Notes under the pieces: model-generated
What the model was told of the DNA's origin: nothing
Databases searched by the model: none
The model's input: the letters and a program-made list of their open reading frames with translations, nothing else
Made by a program: the position numbers and the translations under genes
Assembly (NCBI GenBank): GCA_008729055.1
Contig: SDUX01000010.1
Location: forward strand, 868,001-932,000
Direction: 5' to 3'
DNA from: Pyropia haitanensis
Lineage: Eukaryota; Rhodophyta; Bangiophyceae; Bangiales; Bangiaceae
DNA: 64,000 bases
Part shown: positions 12,255-23,600 of the stretch, in pieces
How the letters are laid out: each line of letters starts with the position of its first letter
Numbering within the stretch: the stretch's first letter is position 1

Positions 12255-12993
12255 TGGCGGCGAAGGGGGGGGGCGCGGCGGTCGACCCGCCGGGCCGTCC
12301 GCCCACGGCCGGCGGCGGGGGGGGAGGGGCGTTGGCCGCGGGGAAACCGCGCCCGCCGGCCGGCGGCCGCGGCCCGAGGCCGGCCGGCGGCGGCCCCGGC
12401 GGCCGCTGGATGTAGCCGAGCCCCCCGGTGGCACCGGCGGCACCGCCACCGCCGGCGGCGGCACCGCCAACGCCGGGCATGGCCGCCAGCCGCGGCCGCT
12501 TGTCCACGTGCGCCTGCGGCGGCAGCGGCGCCGGCGGGGGCGGCCGCTTGGCCACGCCCCCGCCCGGCGGCGGCACGTACCGCGGGCCGGGCCGCTGCAG
12601 CGGCGGCGGCCCCACCCCCCCGCGCCCTGGCGGCGGACCCCCCACGCCCGACGGCGCACCCCCCCCCCCCCCCCCCCCCAACCGCCACCACCCCCGCCGC
12701 CACCCCCGCCGCCACCCCCGCCGCCACCCCCGCCGCCACCCCCCGCGCCCTGCAGGCGCTGCAAATTCCGTGCCATCTCATCCCCCGTCGCGAGGTTCAC
12801 CACCCGCGTCCGCTCCGCCGCGCGCGCGTGCTGCACCTTGTACGTCGGGTCGCGCAGCTCCGCCCGCATCGTTGCCGTCGCGTCCGCGACGGGCACCGTC
12901 GCGCCCGACGGTAGCCGCACCTCCCCACCAGGAACGGCGGCAGCGCCGCCACCGCCGCCGCCCCGACCGCCGGACGGGGGGGGCTGCGCGTGC

Positions 12994-13037
<44 letters not shown>

Positions 13038-14647
13038 GCGGCTGCTGCCAGCCGCGCCAGCCGCCCCCCCCGCCGTCGCCGCCGCCGTCCCGGCGTGTGG
13101 CGTACCGCCGCCGCCACCACCACCACCCGCCGTCGCCCGCACCAGGTGCGCGGGGATGTCGGCGTGCACGTCGGCGACGATCGGCGCGACGGCGGCAGGG
13201 GGGGGGGGCGCGCCCGCCGCCGCCGTGGCGCCCCTGTCGGCGGCGGTGCCCGCCGCCGGCCGCGACCGCGGCGGCGACGACGGCGGCGGCGGCGGCGGCG
13301 GGGGGGGTTTGTCGCTACCCCTGCTGCCACCGGCAACGGCAGCCGCGCCGGCGGGTGGCCGCCGACCAGGCGCGGCCGCGGCGGCGGCCGCCGCCGTGGC
13401 CGCCACCGCGGGCGGCGACGGCGGCGCGCCGGCGGCAGCCGCCGTCCCCCGCGGCGGTGGCGCCCCCTCCCGCGCGTCGTCCTCCCCCCCCCCTCCCCCT
13501 CCGTCTCCTCGTCCAGCACGATCGTCTCGGCAATGACAAAGTCGTGCCAGTCAATCCGCCGCGCCGCCGCGCGCTCCCCCGCCGCCGCCGCCGCCGCGGC
13601 GCGCGCCGCCTCGGCGCGCGCCCACGCCGCCGCGGCGCGCGCGCGCTCCCGCAGCGGCGCCAGCGTCGCGGCGGCGGCGCGCAGCTCCGCCACCAGCCCG
13701 GCCGGTGGCCGCACCACCGCGCCGTACGCGCGGACGGTGGCGGCGTAGGCGGGGTGGAGCGGGTGGCCGGGGCGGAGGAAGGCAAACAGCGGGTTGGCGG
13801 CCTCGCGGCGGGCGAGGACGGCCGACGGGAAGGAGGGGGTGACCGCCGCGGCTTGGGCGGTCAGCTGGAGTACGTCCAGCTGGTGGGGCGTGACGGGCGT
13901 GTGGGGGGGGAGCCGCACCGTGTACGGGTCGGGGGGGGGGGGGGGGGAGGGGGGCGCCCAGACGACAGCGCGGGCGCCGCGGTGAGCGTGTCGCCGCCGC
14001 TGCGCGCGGTGGCGGTCGCGGCAGCGGTGGTGGCGGGGGTAGCGGGGCGGGGGAGCTGCCCGCCGTCGGCCGCCGCCGCGGCGGCCGAGAGCGGAGCGGC
14101 CACCTTCCCCGCCGCCGCGGACGACGCCGCCCCACCCCCCGCCCCGTTGGCGGTGGCGGACGTTGACGGCGCACCCCCCCCCCCGTCCCCCCCACCGGCG
14201 GCGCACCCGCCGCCGCGGCGGCCGTCCCCCCCGCCGCGGCGGCTGCCGCCGACGCCGCCGCCGCCGCCGCGGCCGCCGCGGCCGCCGCAGCCGCCGCCGG
14301 CGTCGTCGTTGCGACGGCGGCGGTGGCGACCCCCAGCTGCTGCTGGTAGTAGGCGTGGTACGGGTTGTCCGGGCGGAGGAAGGCAAACTGGTCGGCGCCG
14401 CTCGGGGAGGCGAGGATGCGCGCCTCAAACGCGGCGCCTTTGCGGGCGACAAACTTGACCGCCGTGTCGACCACGTCGCGCACCGCGGCGGGGGGTAGGA
14501 CAACGTCGTCATCCGCGGCGGTGGTGGTGGCGGTGGCGGGGGGGCGGCGGGGGGGGGGGCACGGGGGGGGAGCCCGCCGCCGCCGCCGGTCGTGGGAGTG
14601 GGGGGGGGGGGGGTGGGGGGGGGAGCCGCAGCGCCAGAGGCCGCCAT
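11893..14647 (-). CDS. SF3A1: Splicing factor 3A subunit 1 (SF3A1/Prp21)
   Basis: Subunit of the SF3a complex of U2 snRNP, needed for branch-site recognition. Reading from the start at 14647, the first SURP module is at about 14480-14340 (FAFLRPDNPYHAYY). The second SURP is at about 13880-13720 (FAFLRPGHPLHPAY), and the PRP21 signature RIDWHDFVIAETI at about 13560-13520. A conserved segment at 12900-12780 (MRAELRDP) follows, then Pro/Gly linkers, then the C-terminal ubiquitin-like domain (LPANKQKLLFP, LAFYNVPPGA) ending in KERGGRKK exactly as in known SF3A1. The conserved blocks lie in different frames. The changes fall at G11 14549-14559, C11 14174-14184, G17 13931-13947, C10 13484-13493 and C21 12659-12679. 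No GT-AG introns explain them. The order and completeness of the domains argue for one functional gene of about 900 residues. Confidence 0.88.
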
Positions 14648-15250
14648 CGTCACGCAGGGCAGCGCGTGGATAGAGGGGGGGGCGCGCATGGGAGGCAGCG
14701 GACGCGGCGGCGGCGGGTTGGGCGGCGCGACGCGCGGCGCGGCGGCGGCGGGCCGACGCGGCGCGCGCGCGGCGGGCGGCGGCCGTGGCGCCGCGGCGGC
14801 GGCCCGCGACACGGGCGTGGCCGCGTCGGGCGGGTGGCCGCGGTCGCTTTCGCCGCGCGTGTGGAGGATTGATCCGCGACACGCGCCGACGCGGTGTCCG
14901 TCTCACCCCTCAGGGGGCGCAGCACTGTAAGGATTGTACATGGCAAGGAGCAACAGCACAGGACGCGTACAAACAACACACGCAGTCCATTTGGCGCGTG
15001 CGTCCGTCACGTCAACCCGTGCCGGCGGCCCGCGTCACGCCCGCGCCGGTTCCCCGCCGCCACCACCGCCGCCGCCGCTCCGCCGCCGCGCCGCCAAGCG
15101 CCGTCGGCCGTCTCGCAAGCCCCCCACGCCAGCCAGTCACCCCCCCCTCCGCCTTCCCCGTCACGCCCTCAGCGCGCGGGCGGCGCCGGTGGCGCCATCC
15201 CCCCCCCCCCCCCCCTGCCGGCGGCGGCTGTCCCCTCCTCCCCCACGGCG
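14648..15250. promoter_or_regulatory. Divergent intergenic region between SF3A1 and the isomerase
   Basis: About 600 bases separate two divergently transcribed starts and probably hold both promoters. An ordinary-composition patch lies at about 14880-15020. No TATA box is evident. The part next to the isomerase start is C-rich. Confidence 0.4.
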
Positions 15251-15557
15251 ATGCCCCCCCCCCCGGCACCCCCCCCCCCCCCCCCCCCCCTGGTGCTCAT
15301 CACCGACGCGCCCGCCGGCGTCGCTGGCATCCGCGTCGTCACCCTCAACCGGCCGGCCGCCCTCAACGCCTTCTCCACGCCCCTCTACCGCGCCGCCGCC
15401 GCCGCCCTCACCGCCGCCGCCGCCGACCGCCGCGTGCACCTGGTCGTCCTCGCCGCCGCCGGCCGCGCGTTTTGTGCGGGCATGGACGTGCGGGAGGCTG
15501 GTGGGCTGGGGGGGGGGGGGGCGCGGATGGTCGCGGCGGCGGCAGCGGCGGCAGCGG

Positions 15558-15621
<64 letters not shown>

Positions 15622-16288
15622 AACGGCAGCGGTGGTACGGGCGGCGCCCCCCCCCCCGTGGACTTTGCCGCCGCCCGCGCGTTTATGGACGCCCTCCGCC
15701 ACTCGCCGTTGCTCATCGTCGCGGCCGTTGCTGGCGCGGCGGTCGGCATTGGCACCACCCTCCTCCTCCACTGTGACCTCGTCTACGCGGCACCCGACGC
15801 GTGGTTTTGGACCCCGTTTGCCGACCGTGGCCTCGCGCCCGAGTTTGGCGCCTCCCTGCTCTTCCCGCGGCGCCTCGTAGGGGGGGCCGCCGCGGAGCTG
15901 CTGCTCCTCGGCCGCCGCCTCGACGCGCCCGCCGCGGTCACCGCGGGCCTCGTCACCGCCCTCGTCCACCCGCCAGCCGTGCCGGCCGCCGCGGCCGTCT
16001 GCGGGGATGCGGGCGCGGCGGTGGCGGCGGCGGTGGTGCGCCGCCTGGCGGTGGACCTGGCGGCGCCCGGCGTCGGGCCGTGGCTGCGCGAGTACAAGCG
16101 GCTGCTCGGGGAGGGGGGGGGGGGGGGGGGGGGCGGGATGTGACCGCCGCGATGGAGCGCGAGTTTGCGCTGCTCGCCGCCCGCGCGCGGCGGGGGGAGC
16201 CCGCCGCCGCCGCCGCGCGGCTGCGGCGCGAGGGGGGGGGGCGCCGGCGGAAGGGGGGGGGGGGGGGGGAGTCCGCGCCATGCTCTAG
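15251..16288 (+). CDS. Enoyl-CoA isomerase/hydratase family, ECI2-like
   Basis: Crotonase-fold enzyme; the closest family is the peroxisomal delta3,delta2-enoyl-CoA isomerase that helps degrade unsaturated fatty acids. The first oxyanion-hole segment is GRAFCAGMDVREAG and the second GAAVGIGTTLLLHCDLVYA. WFWTPFADRGLAPEFGASL follows the ECI2 pattern and keeps the Glu used as the isomerase base. Between the segments is a Gly-Asp repeat (15560-15618). The frame changes at a G14 run (15508-15521). After a G21 run (16113-16133) one frame stops at once (TGA 16141-16143). Another continues with DVTAAMEREFALLAARARRG, a typical crotonase end, to a possible TAG at 16286-16288, with a further G-run shift. 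The start at 15251 is uncertain because a C22 run follows it at once. No clear PTS1 tripeptide is visible. Confidence 0.78.
15560..15618 (+). repeat. GGCGAC hexanucleotide microsatellite inside the isomerase
   Basis: About ten copies of GGCGAC. In the frame used by the downstream half it encodes alternating Gly-Asp. It lies between the two halves of the crotonase fold, where family members have a variable loop, so length changes in steps of six bases should be tolerated. Confidence 0.85.
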
Positions 16289-16364
16289 GCTCCGCCCACC
16301 CTGCGCTTTGCCCTTTGCTGCGCGCCGCTCCGCTCGCCGCCGCCGCCGCCGCCGCCGCCGCTGT

Positions 16365-16395
<31 letters not shown>

Positions 16396-17316
16396 ATTGA
16401 CCTGTGCGGACTGGTGCTGGCCGACTCTGGCGGGGTTTCCGTCGCAGGCGCAAGATGGGCAAGGACAGGACGGCAATTTTATCGGGGGGGCGAGGGGTGA
16501 GGCGAGGTGGGAAGCGAGCGCTGCCATGGGCCTGGAGGGGGCGCCCCACGCCCCGTGTGCGTACGGCGGCGGCGCTCGCCGGCCGCCCCCCCCACGCTGC
16601 CGCGCGCCGACGCGCCTGCCCACCGTCGGCGGTGGGCGGCCGCGCGGGGGCGACCCGCGTCGCGCGGCCCCGTGACGGTCGCGGCGCGCCGCCACGGCGG
16701 TGGCCACCGCCCGGCGGGACGCGGACGCGCCGGCCGTGCGCGCGTGTCGACGTGCGGCGCGCGTCGGCGGCGCGCGCGGGGCGTGGCGGGGCCGCCGCCG
16801 CACGCCGGCCGTGCGCGCGTCCGCGGGCGGTTCCCCCCCCGCACCCCCGTCGATTGCAGCCGCCGCCGCCGTCGGTTGGGGTCGGACGCGCCGCGGCGGT
16901 ATACCGTACGCCGCCGCGTCGCGAGCCGCGCGTGGGGGGTGGGGGGTCCATCGGGGAGGCGGCGGTGGAAGAATAAAACGGGTCGGCCGCGGCGCCCGCC
17001 GCGGCGCGGGCGGCGGGCGGTGGGCGGCGGGCGGCGGGCGGGCGGCGGACGGGCAACGTGCCCACAGCCGCCACCGCGGGCGCAGGCCTGCACTCCGCCC
17101 TTCCCGCTCTCTCACGCCCGCGCCTCTGCTCGCGTGCGTTCACCCCCACGGCCCGTGCCGACCGTCGGCCCGGCGGACCCTCCCCGCGCGCGCCGCGCCC
17201 AGCCACCCCCCTCGTCGCCACACAGGTTCCCTCGTCATCATCGCCGCGCCTAGGAGAGCTCCCGTCCAGTCGTCTTGCCCGCTACATCCTACCCGCCACC
17301 CCCCCTCCCTCCCCCC
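16289..17316. other. Intergenic region between convergent genes
   Basis: A GC-rich stretch with GGC repeats (16340-16400) and an AATAAA at about 16971 on the plus strand. The open frames are Arg-rich or Pro-rich composition artefacts. I see no gene. Confidence 0.4.
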
Positions 17317-19488
17317 TCAGTTCTCCCACAGCCGCAGCTGCTTGAGCACGTCCGTCCCCGAGATGATGCCCACGAGCGTCGCGCCGTCGGCCCCCCCCAG
17401 CACCGGCACGCGGCCGACATTGCGGCTGACCATCAGCTCCTGCACGTCGTGGAGGGGCGTGTCGGGCGTCACGGTCACCAGCTGCGCGCGCATCCACGCC
17501 GACACGGGGCGGTGGAGGCCCTGGGCGTGCGCGTGCGCGCCGCCGCCGGCCGCGGCGCCCGCCGCCGCCGCTACCGCCGCCGACGGTTCCCGAGCGAGCG
17601 GCGGGCCAGGCGTGGCGGCGGCGCCGCCCGCGGCCGCGGCGGCCGCCGCCACGGCGGCGGTGCCGTCCAGGTCGGCGGCGGCGGCCGCCGCCGCCCCTCC
17701 CCCCACCGAGTCGCCATTGCCCCCCGCCGCCGCGACCGCGGCGGCGTCGCTCGCGCCCGCCGCGGCGGTCGTGGCCGCGTCGGCCGCCGCGGCCGCCCGC
17801 GCCTTCACCGCCGCGTCCTCCGCCGCCGCCGCCCGCCGCACGTCCGAGCGGCTGAGCATCCCCCGCAGCCGCCCCCCCGCGTCGACCACCGGCAGCCCCG
17901 AGTGCCCCGACTCGTGCATCACCGCCGCGGCGGTGACCATCGGCATGTCGGGCGCGACCGTCACGACGGCGGTGGTCATAAAGTCGGCCGCGAGCGCGGG
18001 CGGCGGCAGGCCGCCGACGACCGCGTCGACGACGCGCGCAAACGTCGCCGCCGCGGCCGCCGCGGACCGTGCCTTGACCGTCACCGACGCGGCGTGCGGG
18101 TGGCCGCCGCCGCCGAGCGCCGCGAACGGGCCGTGCAGGTCGACGGCGTCGCCGACGCGCGCGCGCGCGCGGCCGACGATGAGGGCGGTGCGGGGGCGGG
18201 GCCACGGCGGCTCGCCGCCATCGTCGGTGCCGTCGGCGGAGGCGGCAGCGGTGGCGGCAGCGGCAGCCGAAGGCGGGGGGGGGTCGGGTAGTGGCGCCGC
18301 GCCGGGCGCCGCCGCGGCGGCGACGGGGAGCGACGGCGGCGGCTCTGGCAACGCCGAGATGGCCAGCAGCCGGTCCGGGTCGGCGAGCAGGCTCGCCGCC
18401 GGCGACGGCGGCGGCGACTTGCCACGCGCGCGCCCCTTGCGCGACCGCTTGCCCCCGCTCCCACCACTCCCGTCATTGATAAACAGCAGCAGCACAACGT
18501 CGACGTTGGTAATGTCGAGCAGGTCGGTCGTGACGGTGTTGACCCCCCGGATCATCCGCGCCGCCCGCAGCCGCACCGTGCCGACCGTGTACCCCCGGAC
18601 CCGCCGCCGGACGAGCGCGCCGAGGCCGACCGTCAGCAGCCGCTGCTGCTCCATCGACAGCACCGCGCCGCTGTACTCGGCGATGGAGCGCTGCGTCGCC
18701 GCCTGGGATACCATCAGCCACGCGAGCGCCGCCGCGTCGCGGCCCGTCGTGGACGAGTAGGTGAGGCTGCCCGTGTCGGCGTGGATGGCGAGCGCGAGGA
18801 GCGTCGCCTCGGTGGGCGTCAGGTCCACCGCCGCCGCGCGGAGGCGCTCGACAATCAGCGTCGCGACGGCGCCGACGCCGTCGACGACCAGCTCCCGGCT
18901 CCGCGCATTGACAATGTCGCACACCGCGCCGACGTGGTGGTCAATGACCGTCACCGCGTCGGCGGCGGCGGGCCACGACGCCGCCACGCCGAGGCCCTCC
19001 AGCCGCGTCGTGTCGACGACGCCCACCCAGCGCAGCCGCGACGGGTCGATGAGCTTGGCGGGCATAATCGGCAGCAGCTGCCGGTGGAAGGAGAGGAACC
19101 GTTTGACCGCCTCGGACGCGCCACCGGGGCAGACGACCATCGTGTGGGGGCCGCGGAGCCGTGCCAGGCCAACCGCCGCGGCGAGCGAGTCAAAGTCCGC
19201 CGTCGAGTGGGTGAGCACCACGTCCAGGTCCTTGACGGGCGCGCCCGCGTGGGGGGAGGGGGGGGGGGGAGCACCGCGGGGGAGGGGGGGGCCCCCCCGC
19301 CCGCCGCCCCGCCTGCGGCTGCTGGTGAGGCGGGCGCGGCGGGCGGCGTCAATGGTGCCGGCGGCGCGTCGCCGTCGGCGCCATGCGGCAGGTGCGTACC
19401 GAGCGCACCGCTCAGCCGCGGCGGCGGCAGCGGCTGCGGCGGCGGCGGCGGCGGCGGCACCTCCTCCCCGCCCAGCCCAGCTACAGAG

Positions 19489-19519
<31 letters not shown>

Positions 19520-19914
19520 CACCACCAGCGGCGGGGGACACCCGCGCGGCCACCCCCACCACCCCACCACCGCTGGCGGCGGCAGGAGGCGGCGCGGCGG
19601 CCCCCCCGCCGCCCGGCAGCCCCCCCCCACCGCCGCCACCGCCGCCTCCGCCCAACAACGCGTCGGCAGCAACGCCATCGGCGCCGCCCTCCCCCCCGCC
19701 CCCCCCCCCAACCCCCGCTTCCCCCCCACCCCCACCCCCACCCCCACCCCCACCCCCACCCCCACCCAAGAGGCGCGCAACGGGAGAGCGGCCGCCGCCC
19801 GCGGCGGCGCGCGCGCTCGCCGCCGCCGCAACGGCGGGCGGCCACCACGCGCGGTGGCCGCCGCCGCTGCTGCTGCCGCCGCCACCCAACCAGCCGCCGC
19901 CGCCGCCGCCGCCG

Positions 19915-19961
<47 letters not shown>

Positions 19962-20099
19962 GCCGCGGCCGCGGCCGCGGCCGCCGCCGGCGGGCCGCCG
20001 GCCGGCGCCCGCCACCCCCGCCGGCCGCCCGCCGTGTGGCGGCGGGAGCCGTATTGGCCGCCACCCCGCCGCGGCGGTGGCGTCGAGGAAGGCCGCCAT
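17317..20099 (-). CDS. DHH-family phosphoesterase with two CBS domains
   Basis: A predicted manganese-dependent phosphoesterase of the DHH/DHHA1 superfamily (exopolyphosphatase, nanoRNase and RecJ relatives). The core shows LTHSTADFDSLAAAV (metal site), VIDHH (the DHH signature), IHADTGSLTYSSTT, and GGGGHPHAAS (the DHHA1 substrate motif). Two CBS modules follow (about 18000-17800 and 17490-17320), separated by an Ala-rich linker; CBS pairs usually sense adenine nucleotides. The protein stops directly after the second CBS (KQLRLWEN). In bacteria the same DHH-CBS-CBS order often precedes a tRNA nucleotidyltransferase, which is absent here. The chosen start (MAAFLDATAAAGWRPIRLP) looks like an organelle leader and is followed by Gly-rich filler. 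Its frame meets the DHH frame near the G12 run at 19258-19269. The substrate is not predictable. Confidence 0.82.
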
Positions 20100-21009
20100 G
20101 GCCGGGGGGGCCCGACCCCCCCACCCGCGGGGACAAGGACAGTGGACAAACCACAAAAGCGGGAGCGTCGGACGACAGGGGGAGGAGCGGAGGGGCAGGC
20201 GCGCCACGCAACCGGGGGGGTGGTTGGTGTGGCAAGGGGGGGGGACCGTGCGTACGAGGGGGAGACGTGACTGGGGGGAGCCGGCCAGCCGGGGAGGGGC
20301 GGACCGGCGGACGGCCGGGGGGGGGGGGGGGAGGGAGACGGGCAGCCGCGGGAGGGATCCCCGCCACACACCCCCACACGCGCGCGGGCACCGCACGGCG
20401 CCGCCGCGGCTGCGGTGTCGCCGTCGCGGCCGCCGCCGCGCCGCCGCACGCTACCGCGGTGAGCGCGACCGGTGGGGTCCGCGGTGGGCGTGGGACACGG
20501 CGCGAAAATTTTCGGCCAGAGGGGCGTGCGGAGCTCGGCCGTGGCCTGATCGCCTCGGCTGACGCGCACACCAGCTCTGGTGCGGCGGGCCTGGCCACGA
20601 TGGGTTGTCAGCAATTGGCGGCGTTTTTTTGTTGGCTGTTTCTAGCATCTGGGGAACGTGACCGCGACGGGCCCGTATCTCGGGGGATGAAAGTGTGGCC
20701 CGCTGTTTTTCAGCTGGCATGGCGTGTTCCTTTCAAAAGTAGTGGACGGGTCAACAGTATAAATTCATGTACTTGATGAACCATTCCATCCCGTGCCGCA
20801 CGCCAACTGTCACCAGCGTGGGCGCCACCAGCGGCTCCAGACACGCAGTCCCGTTCGCCCGCGGCCGCCATTGCAGGCGTCTGCTCGCGCCCCACCCCCC
20901 TCCTCCCCAGCGCGGTGCGTGGCGAGTGCGAGCGCGTGAGCGGCTGCCGGTCGCGCACGCGCGTGTGCCGCACGGGTCACCGACGGTGCCCCCTCTCCGC
21001 CGCGACGTC
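20100..21009. promoter_or_regulatory. Divergent promoter region, DHH-CBS gene and V-ATPase B
   Basis: About 900 bases between two divergent start codons. The half next to the V-ATPase gene drops in GC and holds TATAAATT at 20758-20765. A CCCACCCCCCTCCTCCCC-like pyrimidine tract lies at about 20890-20910. The long open frames on both strands carry no domain. Confidence 0.5.
20758..20765 (+). promoter_or_regulatory. Possible TATA box for V-ATPase subunit B
   Basis: TATAAATT stands out in very GC-rich DNA, 245 bases before the V-ATPase B start codon. A transcription start about 30 bases downstream would give a 5' leader of roughly 220 bases. The position is plausible but unproven. Confidence 0.35.
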
Positions 21010-22855
21010 ATGGCGGACCAGTCGGCCGAGGTTGCGGCCCGGATGGAGGCGCTCAAGGTGAACGCGGTATGTTGGGGGCGAGCGGGTAACCGATGGCCAG
21101 GTGGGCTGCCCAGGGCAGCATCGTTTCCCAGCTGGATAGGCACTGTGTACCGGATCTATGGGGGGGCGGTGGTGTCGCCTACCAACGCGCGCGTGGTCGG
21201 GGGGACCGCGTCGGTGGAGCCAGCGTGGCGGCCATTCGTTTTGGTGTGGTGCACCCTGCCGTCCTTTTGAGGGCTATCCTGCCGTTTATGTGGTGACTTC
21301 CAGACTGACGCTGTTGCTGTTGTCGACGTCACTGCTTTTGTGTCGCGCTTTGGTTTGGTCGTCTGTTGGTGGTTGGTCACGGGCGCAGGCGGCGGTCAAG
21401 CGCGACTATGTGCTCAAGCCGCGCGTGGACTACCGTACGGTGGCGGCTGTGAACGGTCCGCTGGTCATCCTGGACAAGGTCAAGTTCCCGCGCTACGCCG
21501 AGATTGTCAACTTGACGCTGGGCGACGGCTCCAAGCGCCGCGGCCAGGTGCTGGAGATCAATGGCGACAAGGCGATTGTGCAGGTGTTTGAGGGCACCAC
21601 CGGCATTGACAACAAGAACACGCACTGTGAGTTTACGGGCGAAATCATGAAGACCCCCGTCTCGCGCGACATGCTCGGCCGCATCTTCAACGGGTCGGGC
21701 AAGCCCATTGACGGGGGGCCGCCGGTGGTGCCCGAGGCGTTCCGCGATATTGGTGGGGAGCCCATCAACCCCTTCCGCCGTACCTACCCCGAGGAGATGA
21801 TCCAGACGGGCATCTCCACGATCGACGTGATGAACTCGATTGCGCGTGGCCAAAAGATCCCGCTCTTCTCCGCCGCCGGGCTGCCGCACAACGAGGTCGC
21901 CGCGCAGATCTGTCGCCAGGCCGGGCTGGTGGCCAAGGGGGACAAGAAGGAGGGGGAGGAGGCGGACGGCAGCGGGGAGTTTGCGATTGTGTTTGCGGCG
22001 ATGGGGGTCAACATGGAGACCGCCCGCTTCTTCCGGCAAGACTTTGAGGAGAACGGCGCGATGGAGAAGGTGACGCTCTTCCTCAACCTGGCCAACGACC
22101 CCACCATTGAGCGTATCATTACGCCGCGGCTGGCGCTGACGGCGGCCGAGTACCTGGCGTACGAGTGTGGGAAGCACGTGCTCGTCATCCTGACCGACAT
22201 GTCGTCGTACGCCGACGCGCTGCGTGAGGTGTCAGCCGCCCGCGAGGAGGTGCCCGGCCGGCGTGGCTACCCCGGCTACATGTACACGGATCTGGCGACG
22301 TTGTACGAGCGCGCCGGCCGTGTGGACGGCCGCCCCGGCTCCATCACCCAGCTGCCCATCCTGTCCATGCCCAACGACGACATCACGCATCCCATCCCCG
22401 ATCTGACTGGCTACATTACGGAGGGCCAGATCTTTATCGACCGCCAGCTGCACAACCGGCAAGTGTACCCGCCCATCAACGTGCTGCCGTCGCTGTCCCG
22501 GTTGATGAAGTCGGCTATTGGGGAGGGGATGACCCGCAAGGACCACGGCGACGTGTCCAACCAGCTGTACGCGGGCTACGCCATTGGCAAGGACGTCCTC
22601 GCGATGAAGGCGGTGGTGGGGGAGGAGGCGCTGTCGGCCGAGGACCGGCTGTACCTCGAGTTCCACGACCGCTTTGAGGCCTCGTTTGTCACGCAGGGCG
22701 CGTACGAGACGCGGACGATTGAGGAGAGCCTGGACCTGGCGTGGCGCCTGCTGCGGACGTTCCCCAAGCAGTTGCTCAAGCGGATTCCGGAGAAGACGCT
22801 CAACGTCTACTACCACCGCCGGGGCGCCGAGACGGAGGAGGCGGCGCAATCGTAG
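21010..22855 (+). CDS. VMA2: V-type proton ATPase subunit B
   Basis: Non-catalytic nucleotide-binding subunit of the V1 sector; together with subunit A it forms the ATP-driven hexamer of the vacuolar/endomembrane proton pump. There are two exons: 21010-21066 (19 codons) and 21389-22855, with a phase-0 intron at 21067-21388 (GTATGT...GCAG). The 507-residue product matches the family length. Visible family blocks are [57 protein letters not shown], the degenerate P-loop region typical of subunit B, and a C-terminal [13 protein letters not shown]. Unlike its neighbours it has no frame break, no long homopolymer and few low-complexity inserts, apart from a short Lys/Glu loop after QAGLVAKG. The start has a good context (GACGTCATGGC). 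Confidence 0.97.
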
Positions 22856-23600
22856 GCACGCGCCTGCGGCGGCCGCGGCGGTGGGTGCGGGGCAGCGGGG
22901 GACGCTGGGGACCCATCGCGGCAACGGAGGCGGTGACTGGGCAGCTGACGACGTGGCGCGGATGCGCGTCCTTGCTTGTGGCGTGTAGTTTATCTCCCGT
23001 GCTGGGGAGTGTTGGAAGGGGCGGGGCTTCGACCGCCAGCTGGTGGCCACGCCGCGTCGGTGACCCTTTGTAGCACGGAAAGCGGTTGTATTTTTTCTTT
23101 TTTCGGATTGTGTCTGTGCGTAGGTGGACCGAGATGACTGTGACGGCTGCCATCTGTTTTCTTGTGTAGGTGGACGTCCTGGGCTGTCGGCCACCCCACG
23201 TTTGGCTACCGAGCGGCGCTCGCACCTGACGGTTGCACGCCCCGTGGTTCCTCGGGAGGTGTCCGCCAACGCCACATCCACCACGCACGCAGGAGGAACG
23301 CTCGTGTCCTCTCGCCCGCGCGCCCGCCGCCCAGCCGCGGAGCGCAGGCCGCTATCGAAAATAGAAAACGCGAGTCGGTGGGCCCCCCGTGGCCCCCGTC
23401 GCGTCGTCCCCCCCCACCCCCCCACCCAAAGACTTGTCAACACACAGACCTAGCCCGAAAAAAAACACTACCCCCCGGCCCTGCACCGCGGCGCGAGAAG
23501 CGCAGCCACACCACTCCCCCCCCCCCCCCAACCCACCCCAACCCCCCCACCCCCCGCCCCACTCCCCCCGCCGCCTCCGCCCCCGCCCGCGCGCACGCGC
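22856..23600. other. Intergenic region between convergent genes
   Basis: 3' flank of V-ATPase B and of the rhodanese-methyltransferase gene. It contains a T-rich patch near 23090-23105 and C-rich tracts at 23408-23580. No coding signal is seen. Confidence 0.45.

Noticed and set aside
11209..13536. A 775-codon plus-strand open frame
   Set aside because: It is antisense to the well-supported SF3A1 gene over most of its length and has only low-complexity sequence.
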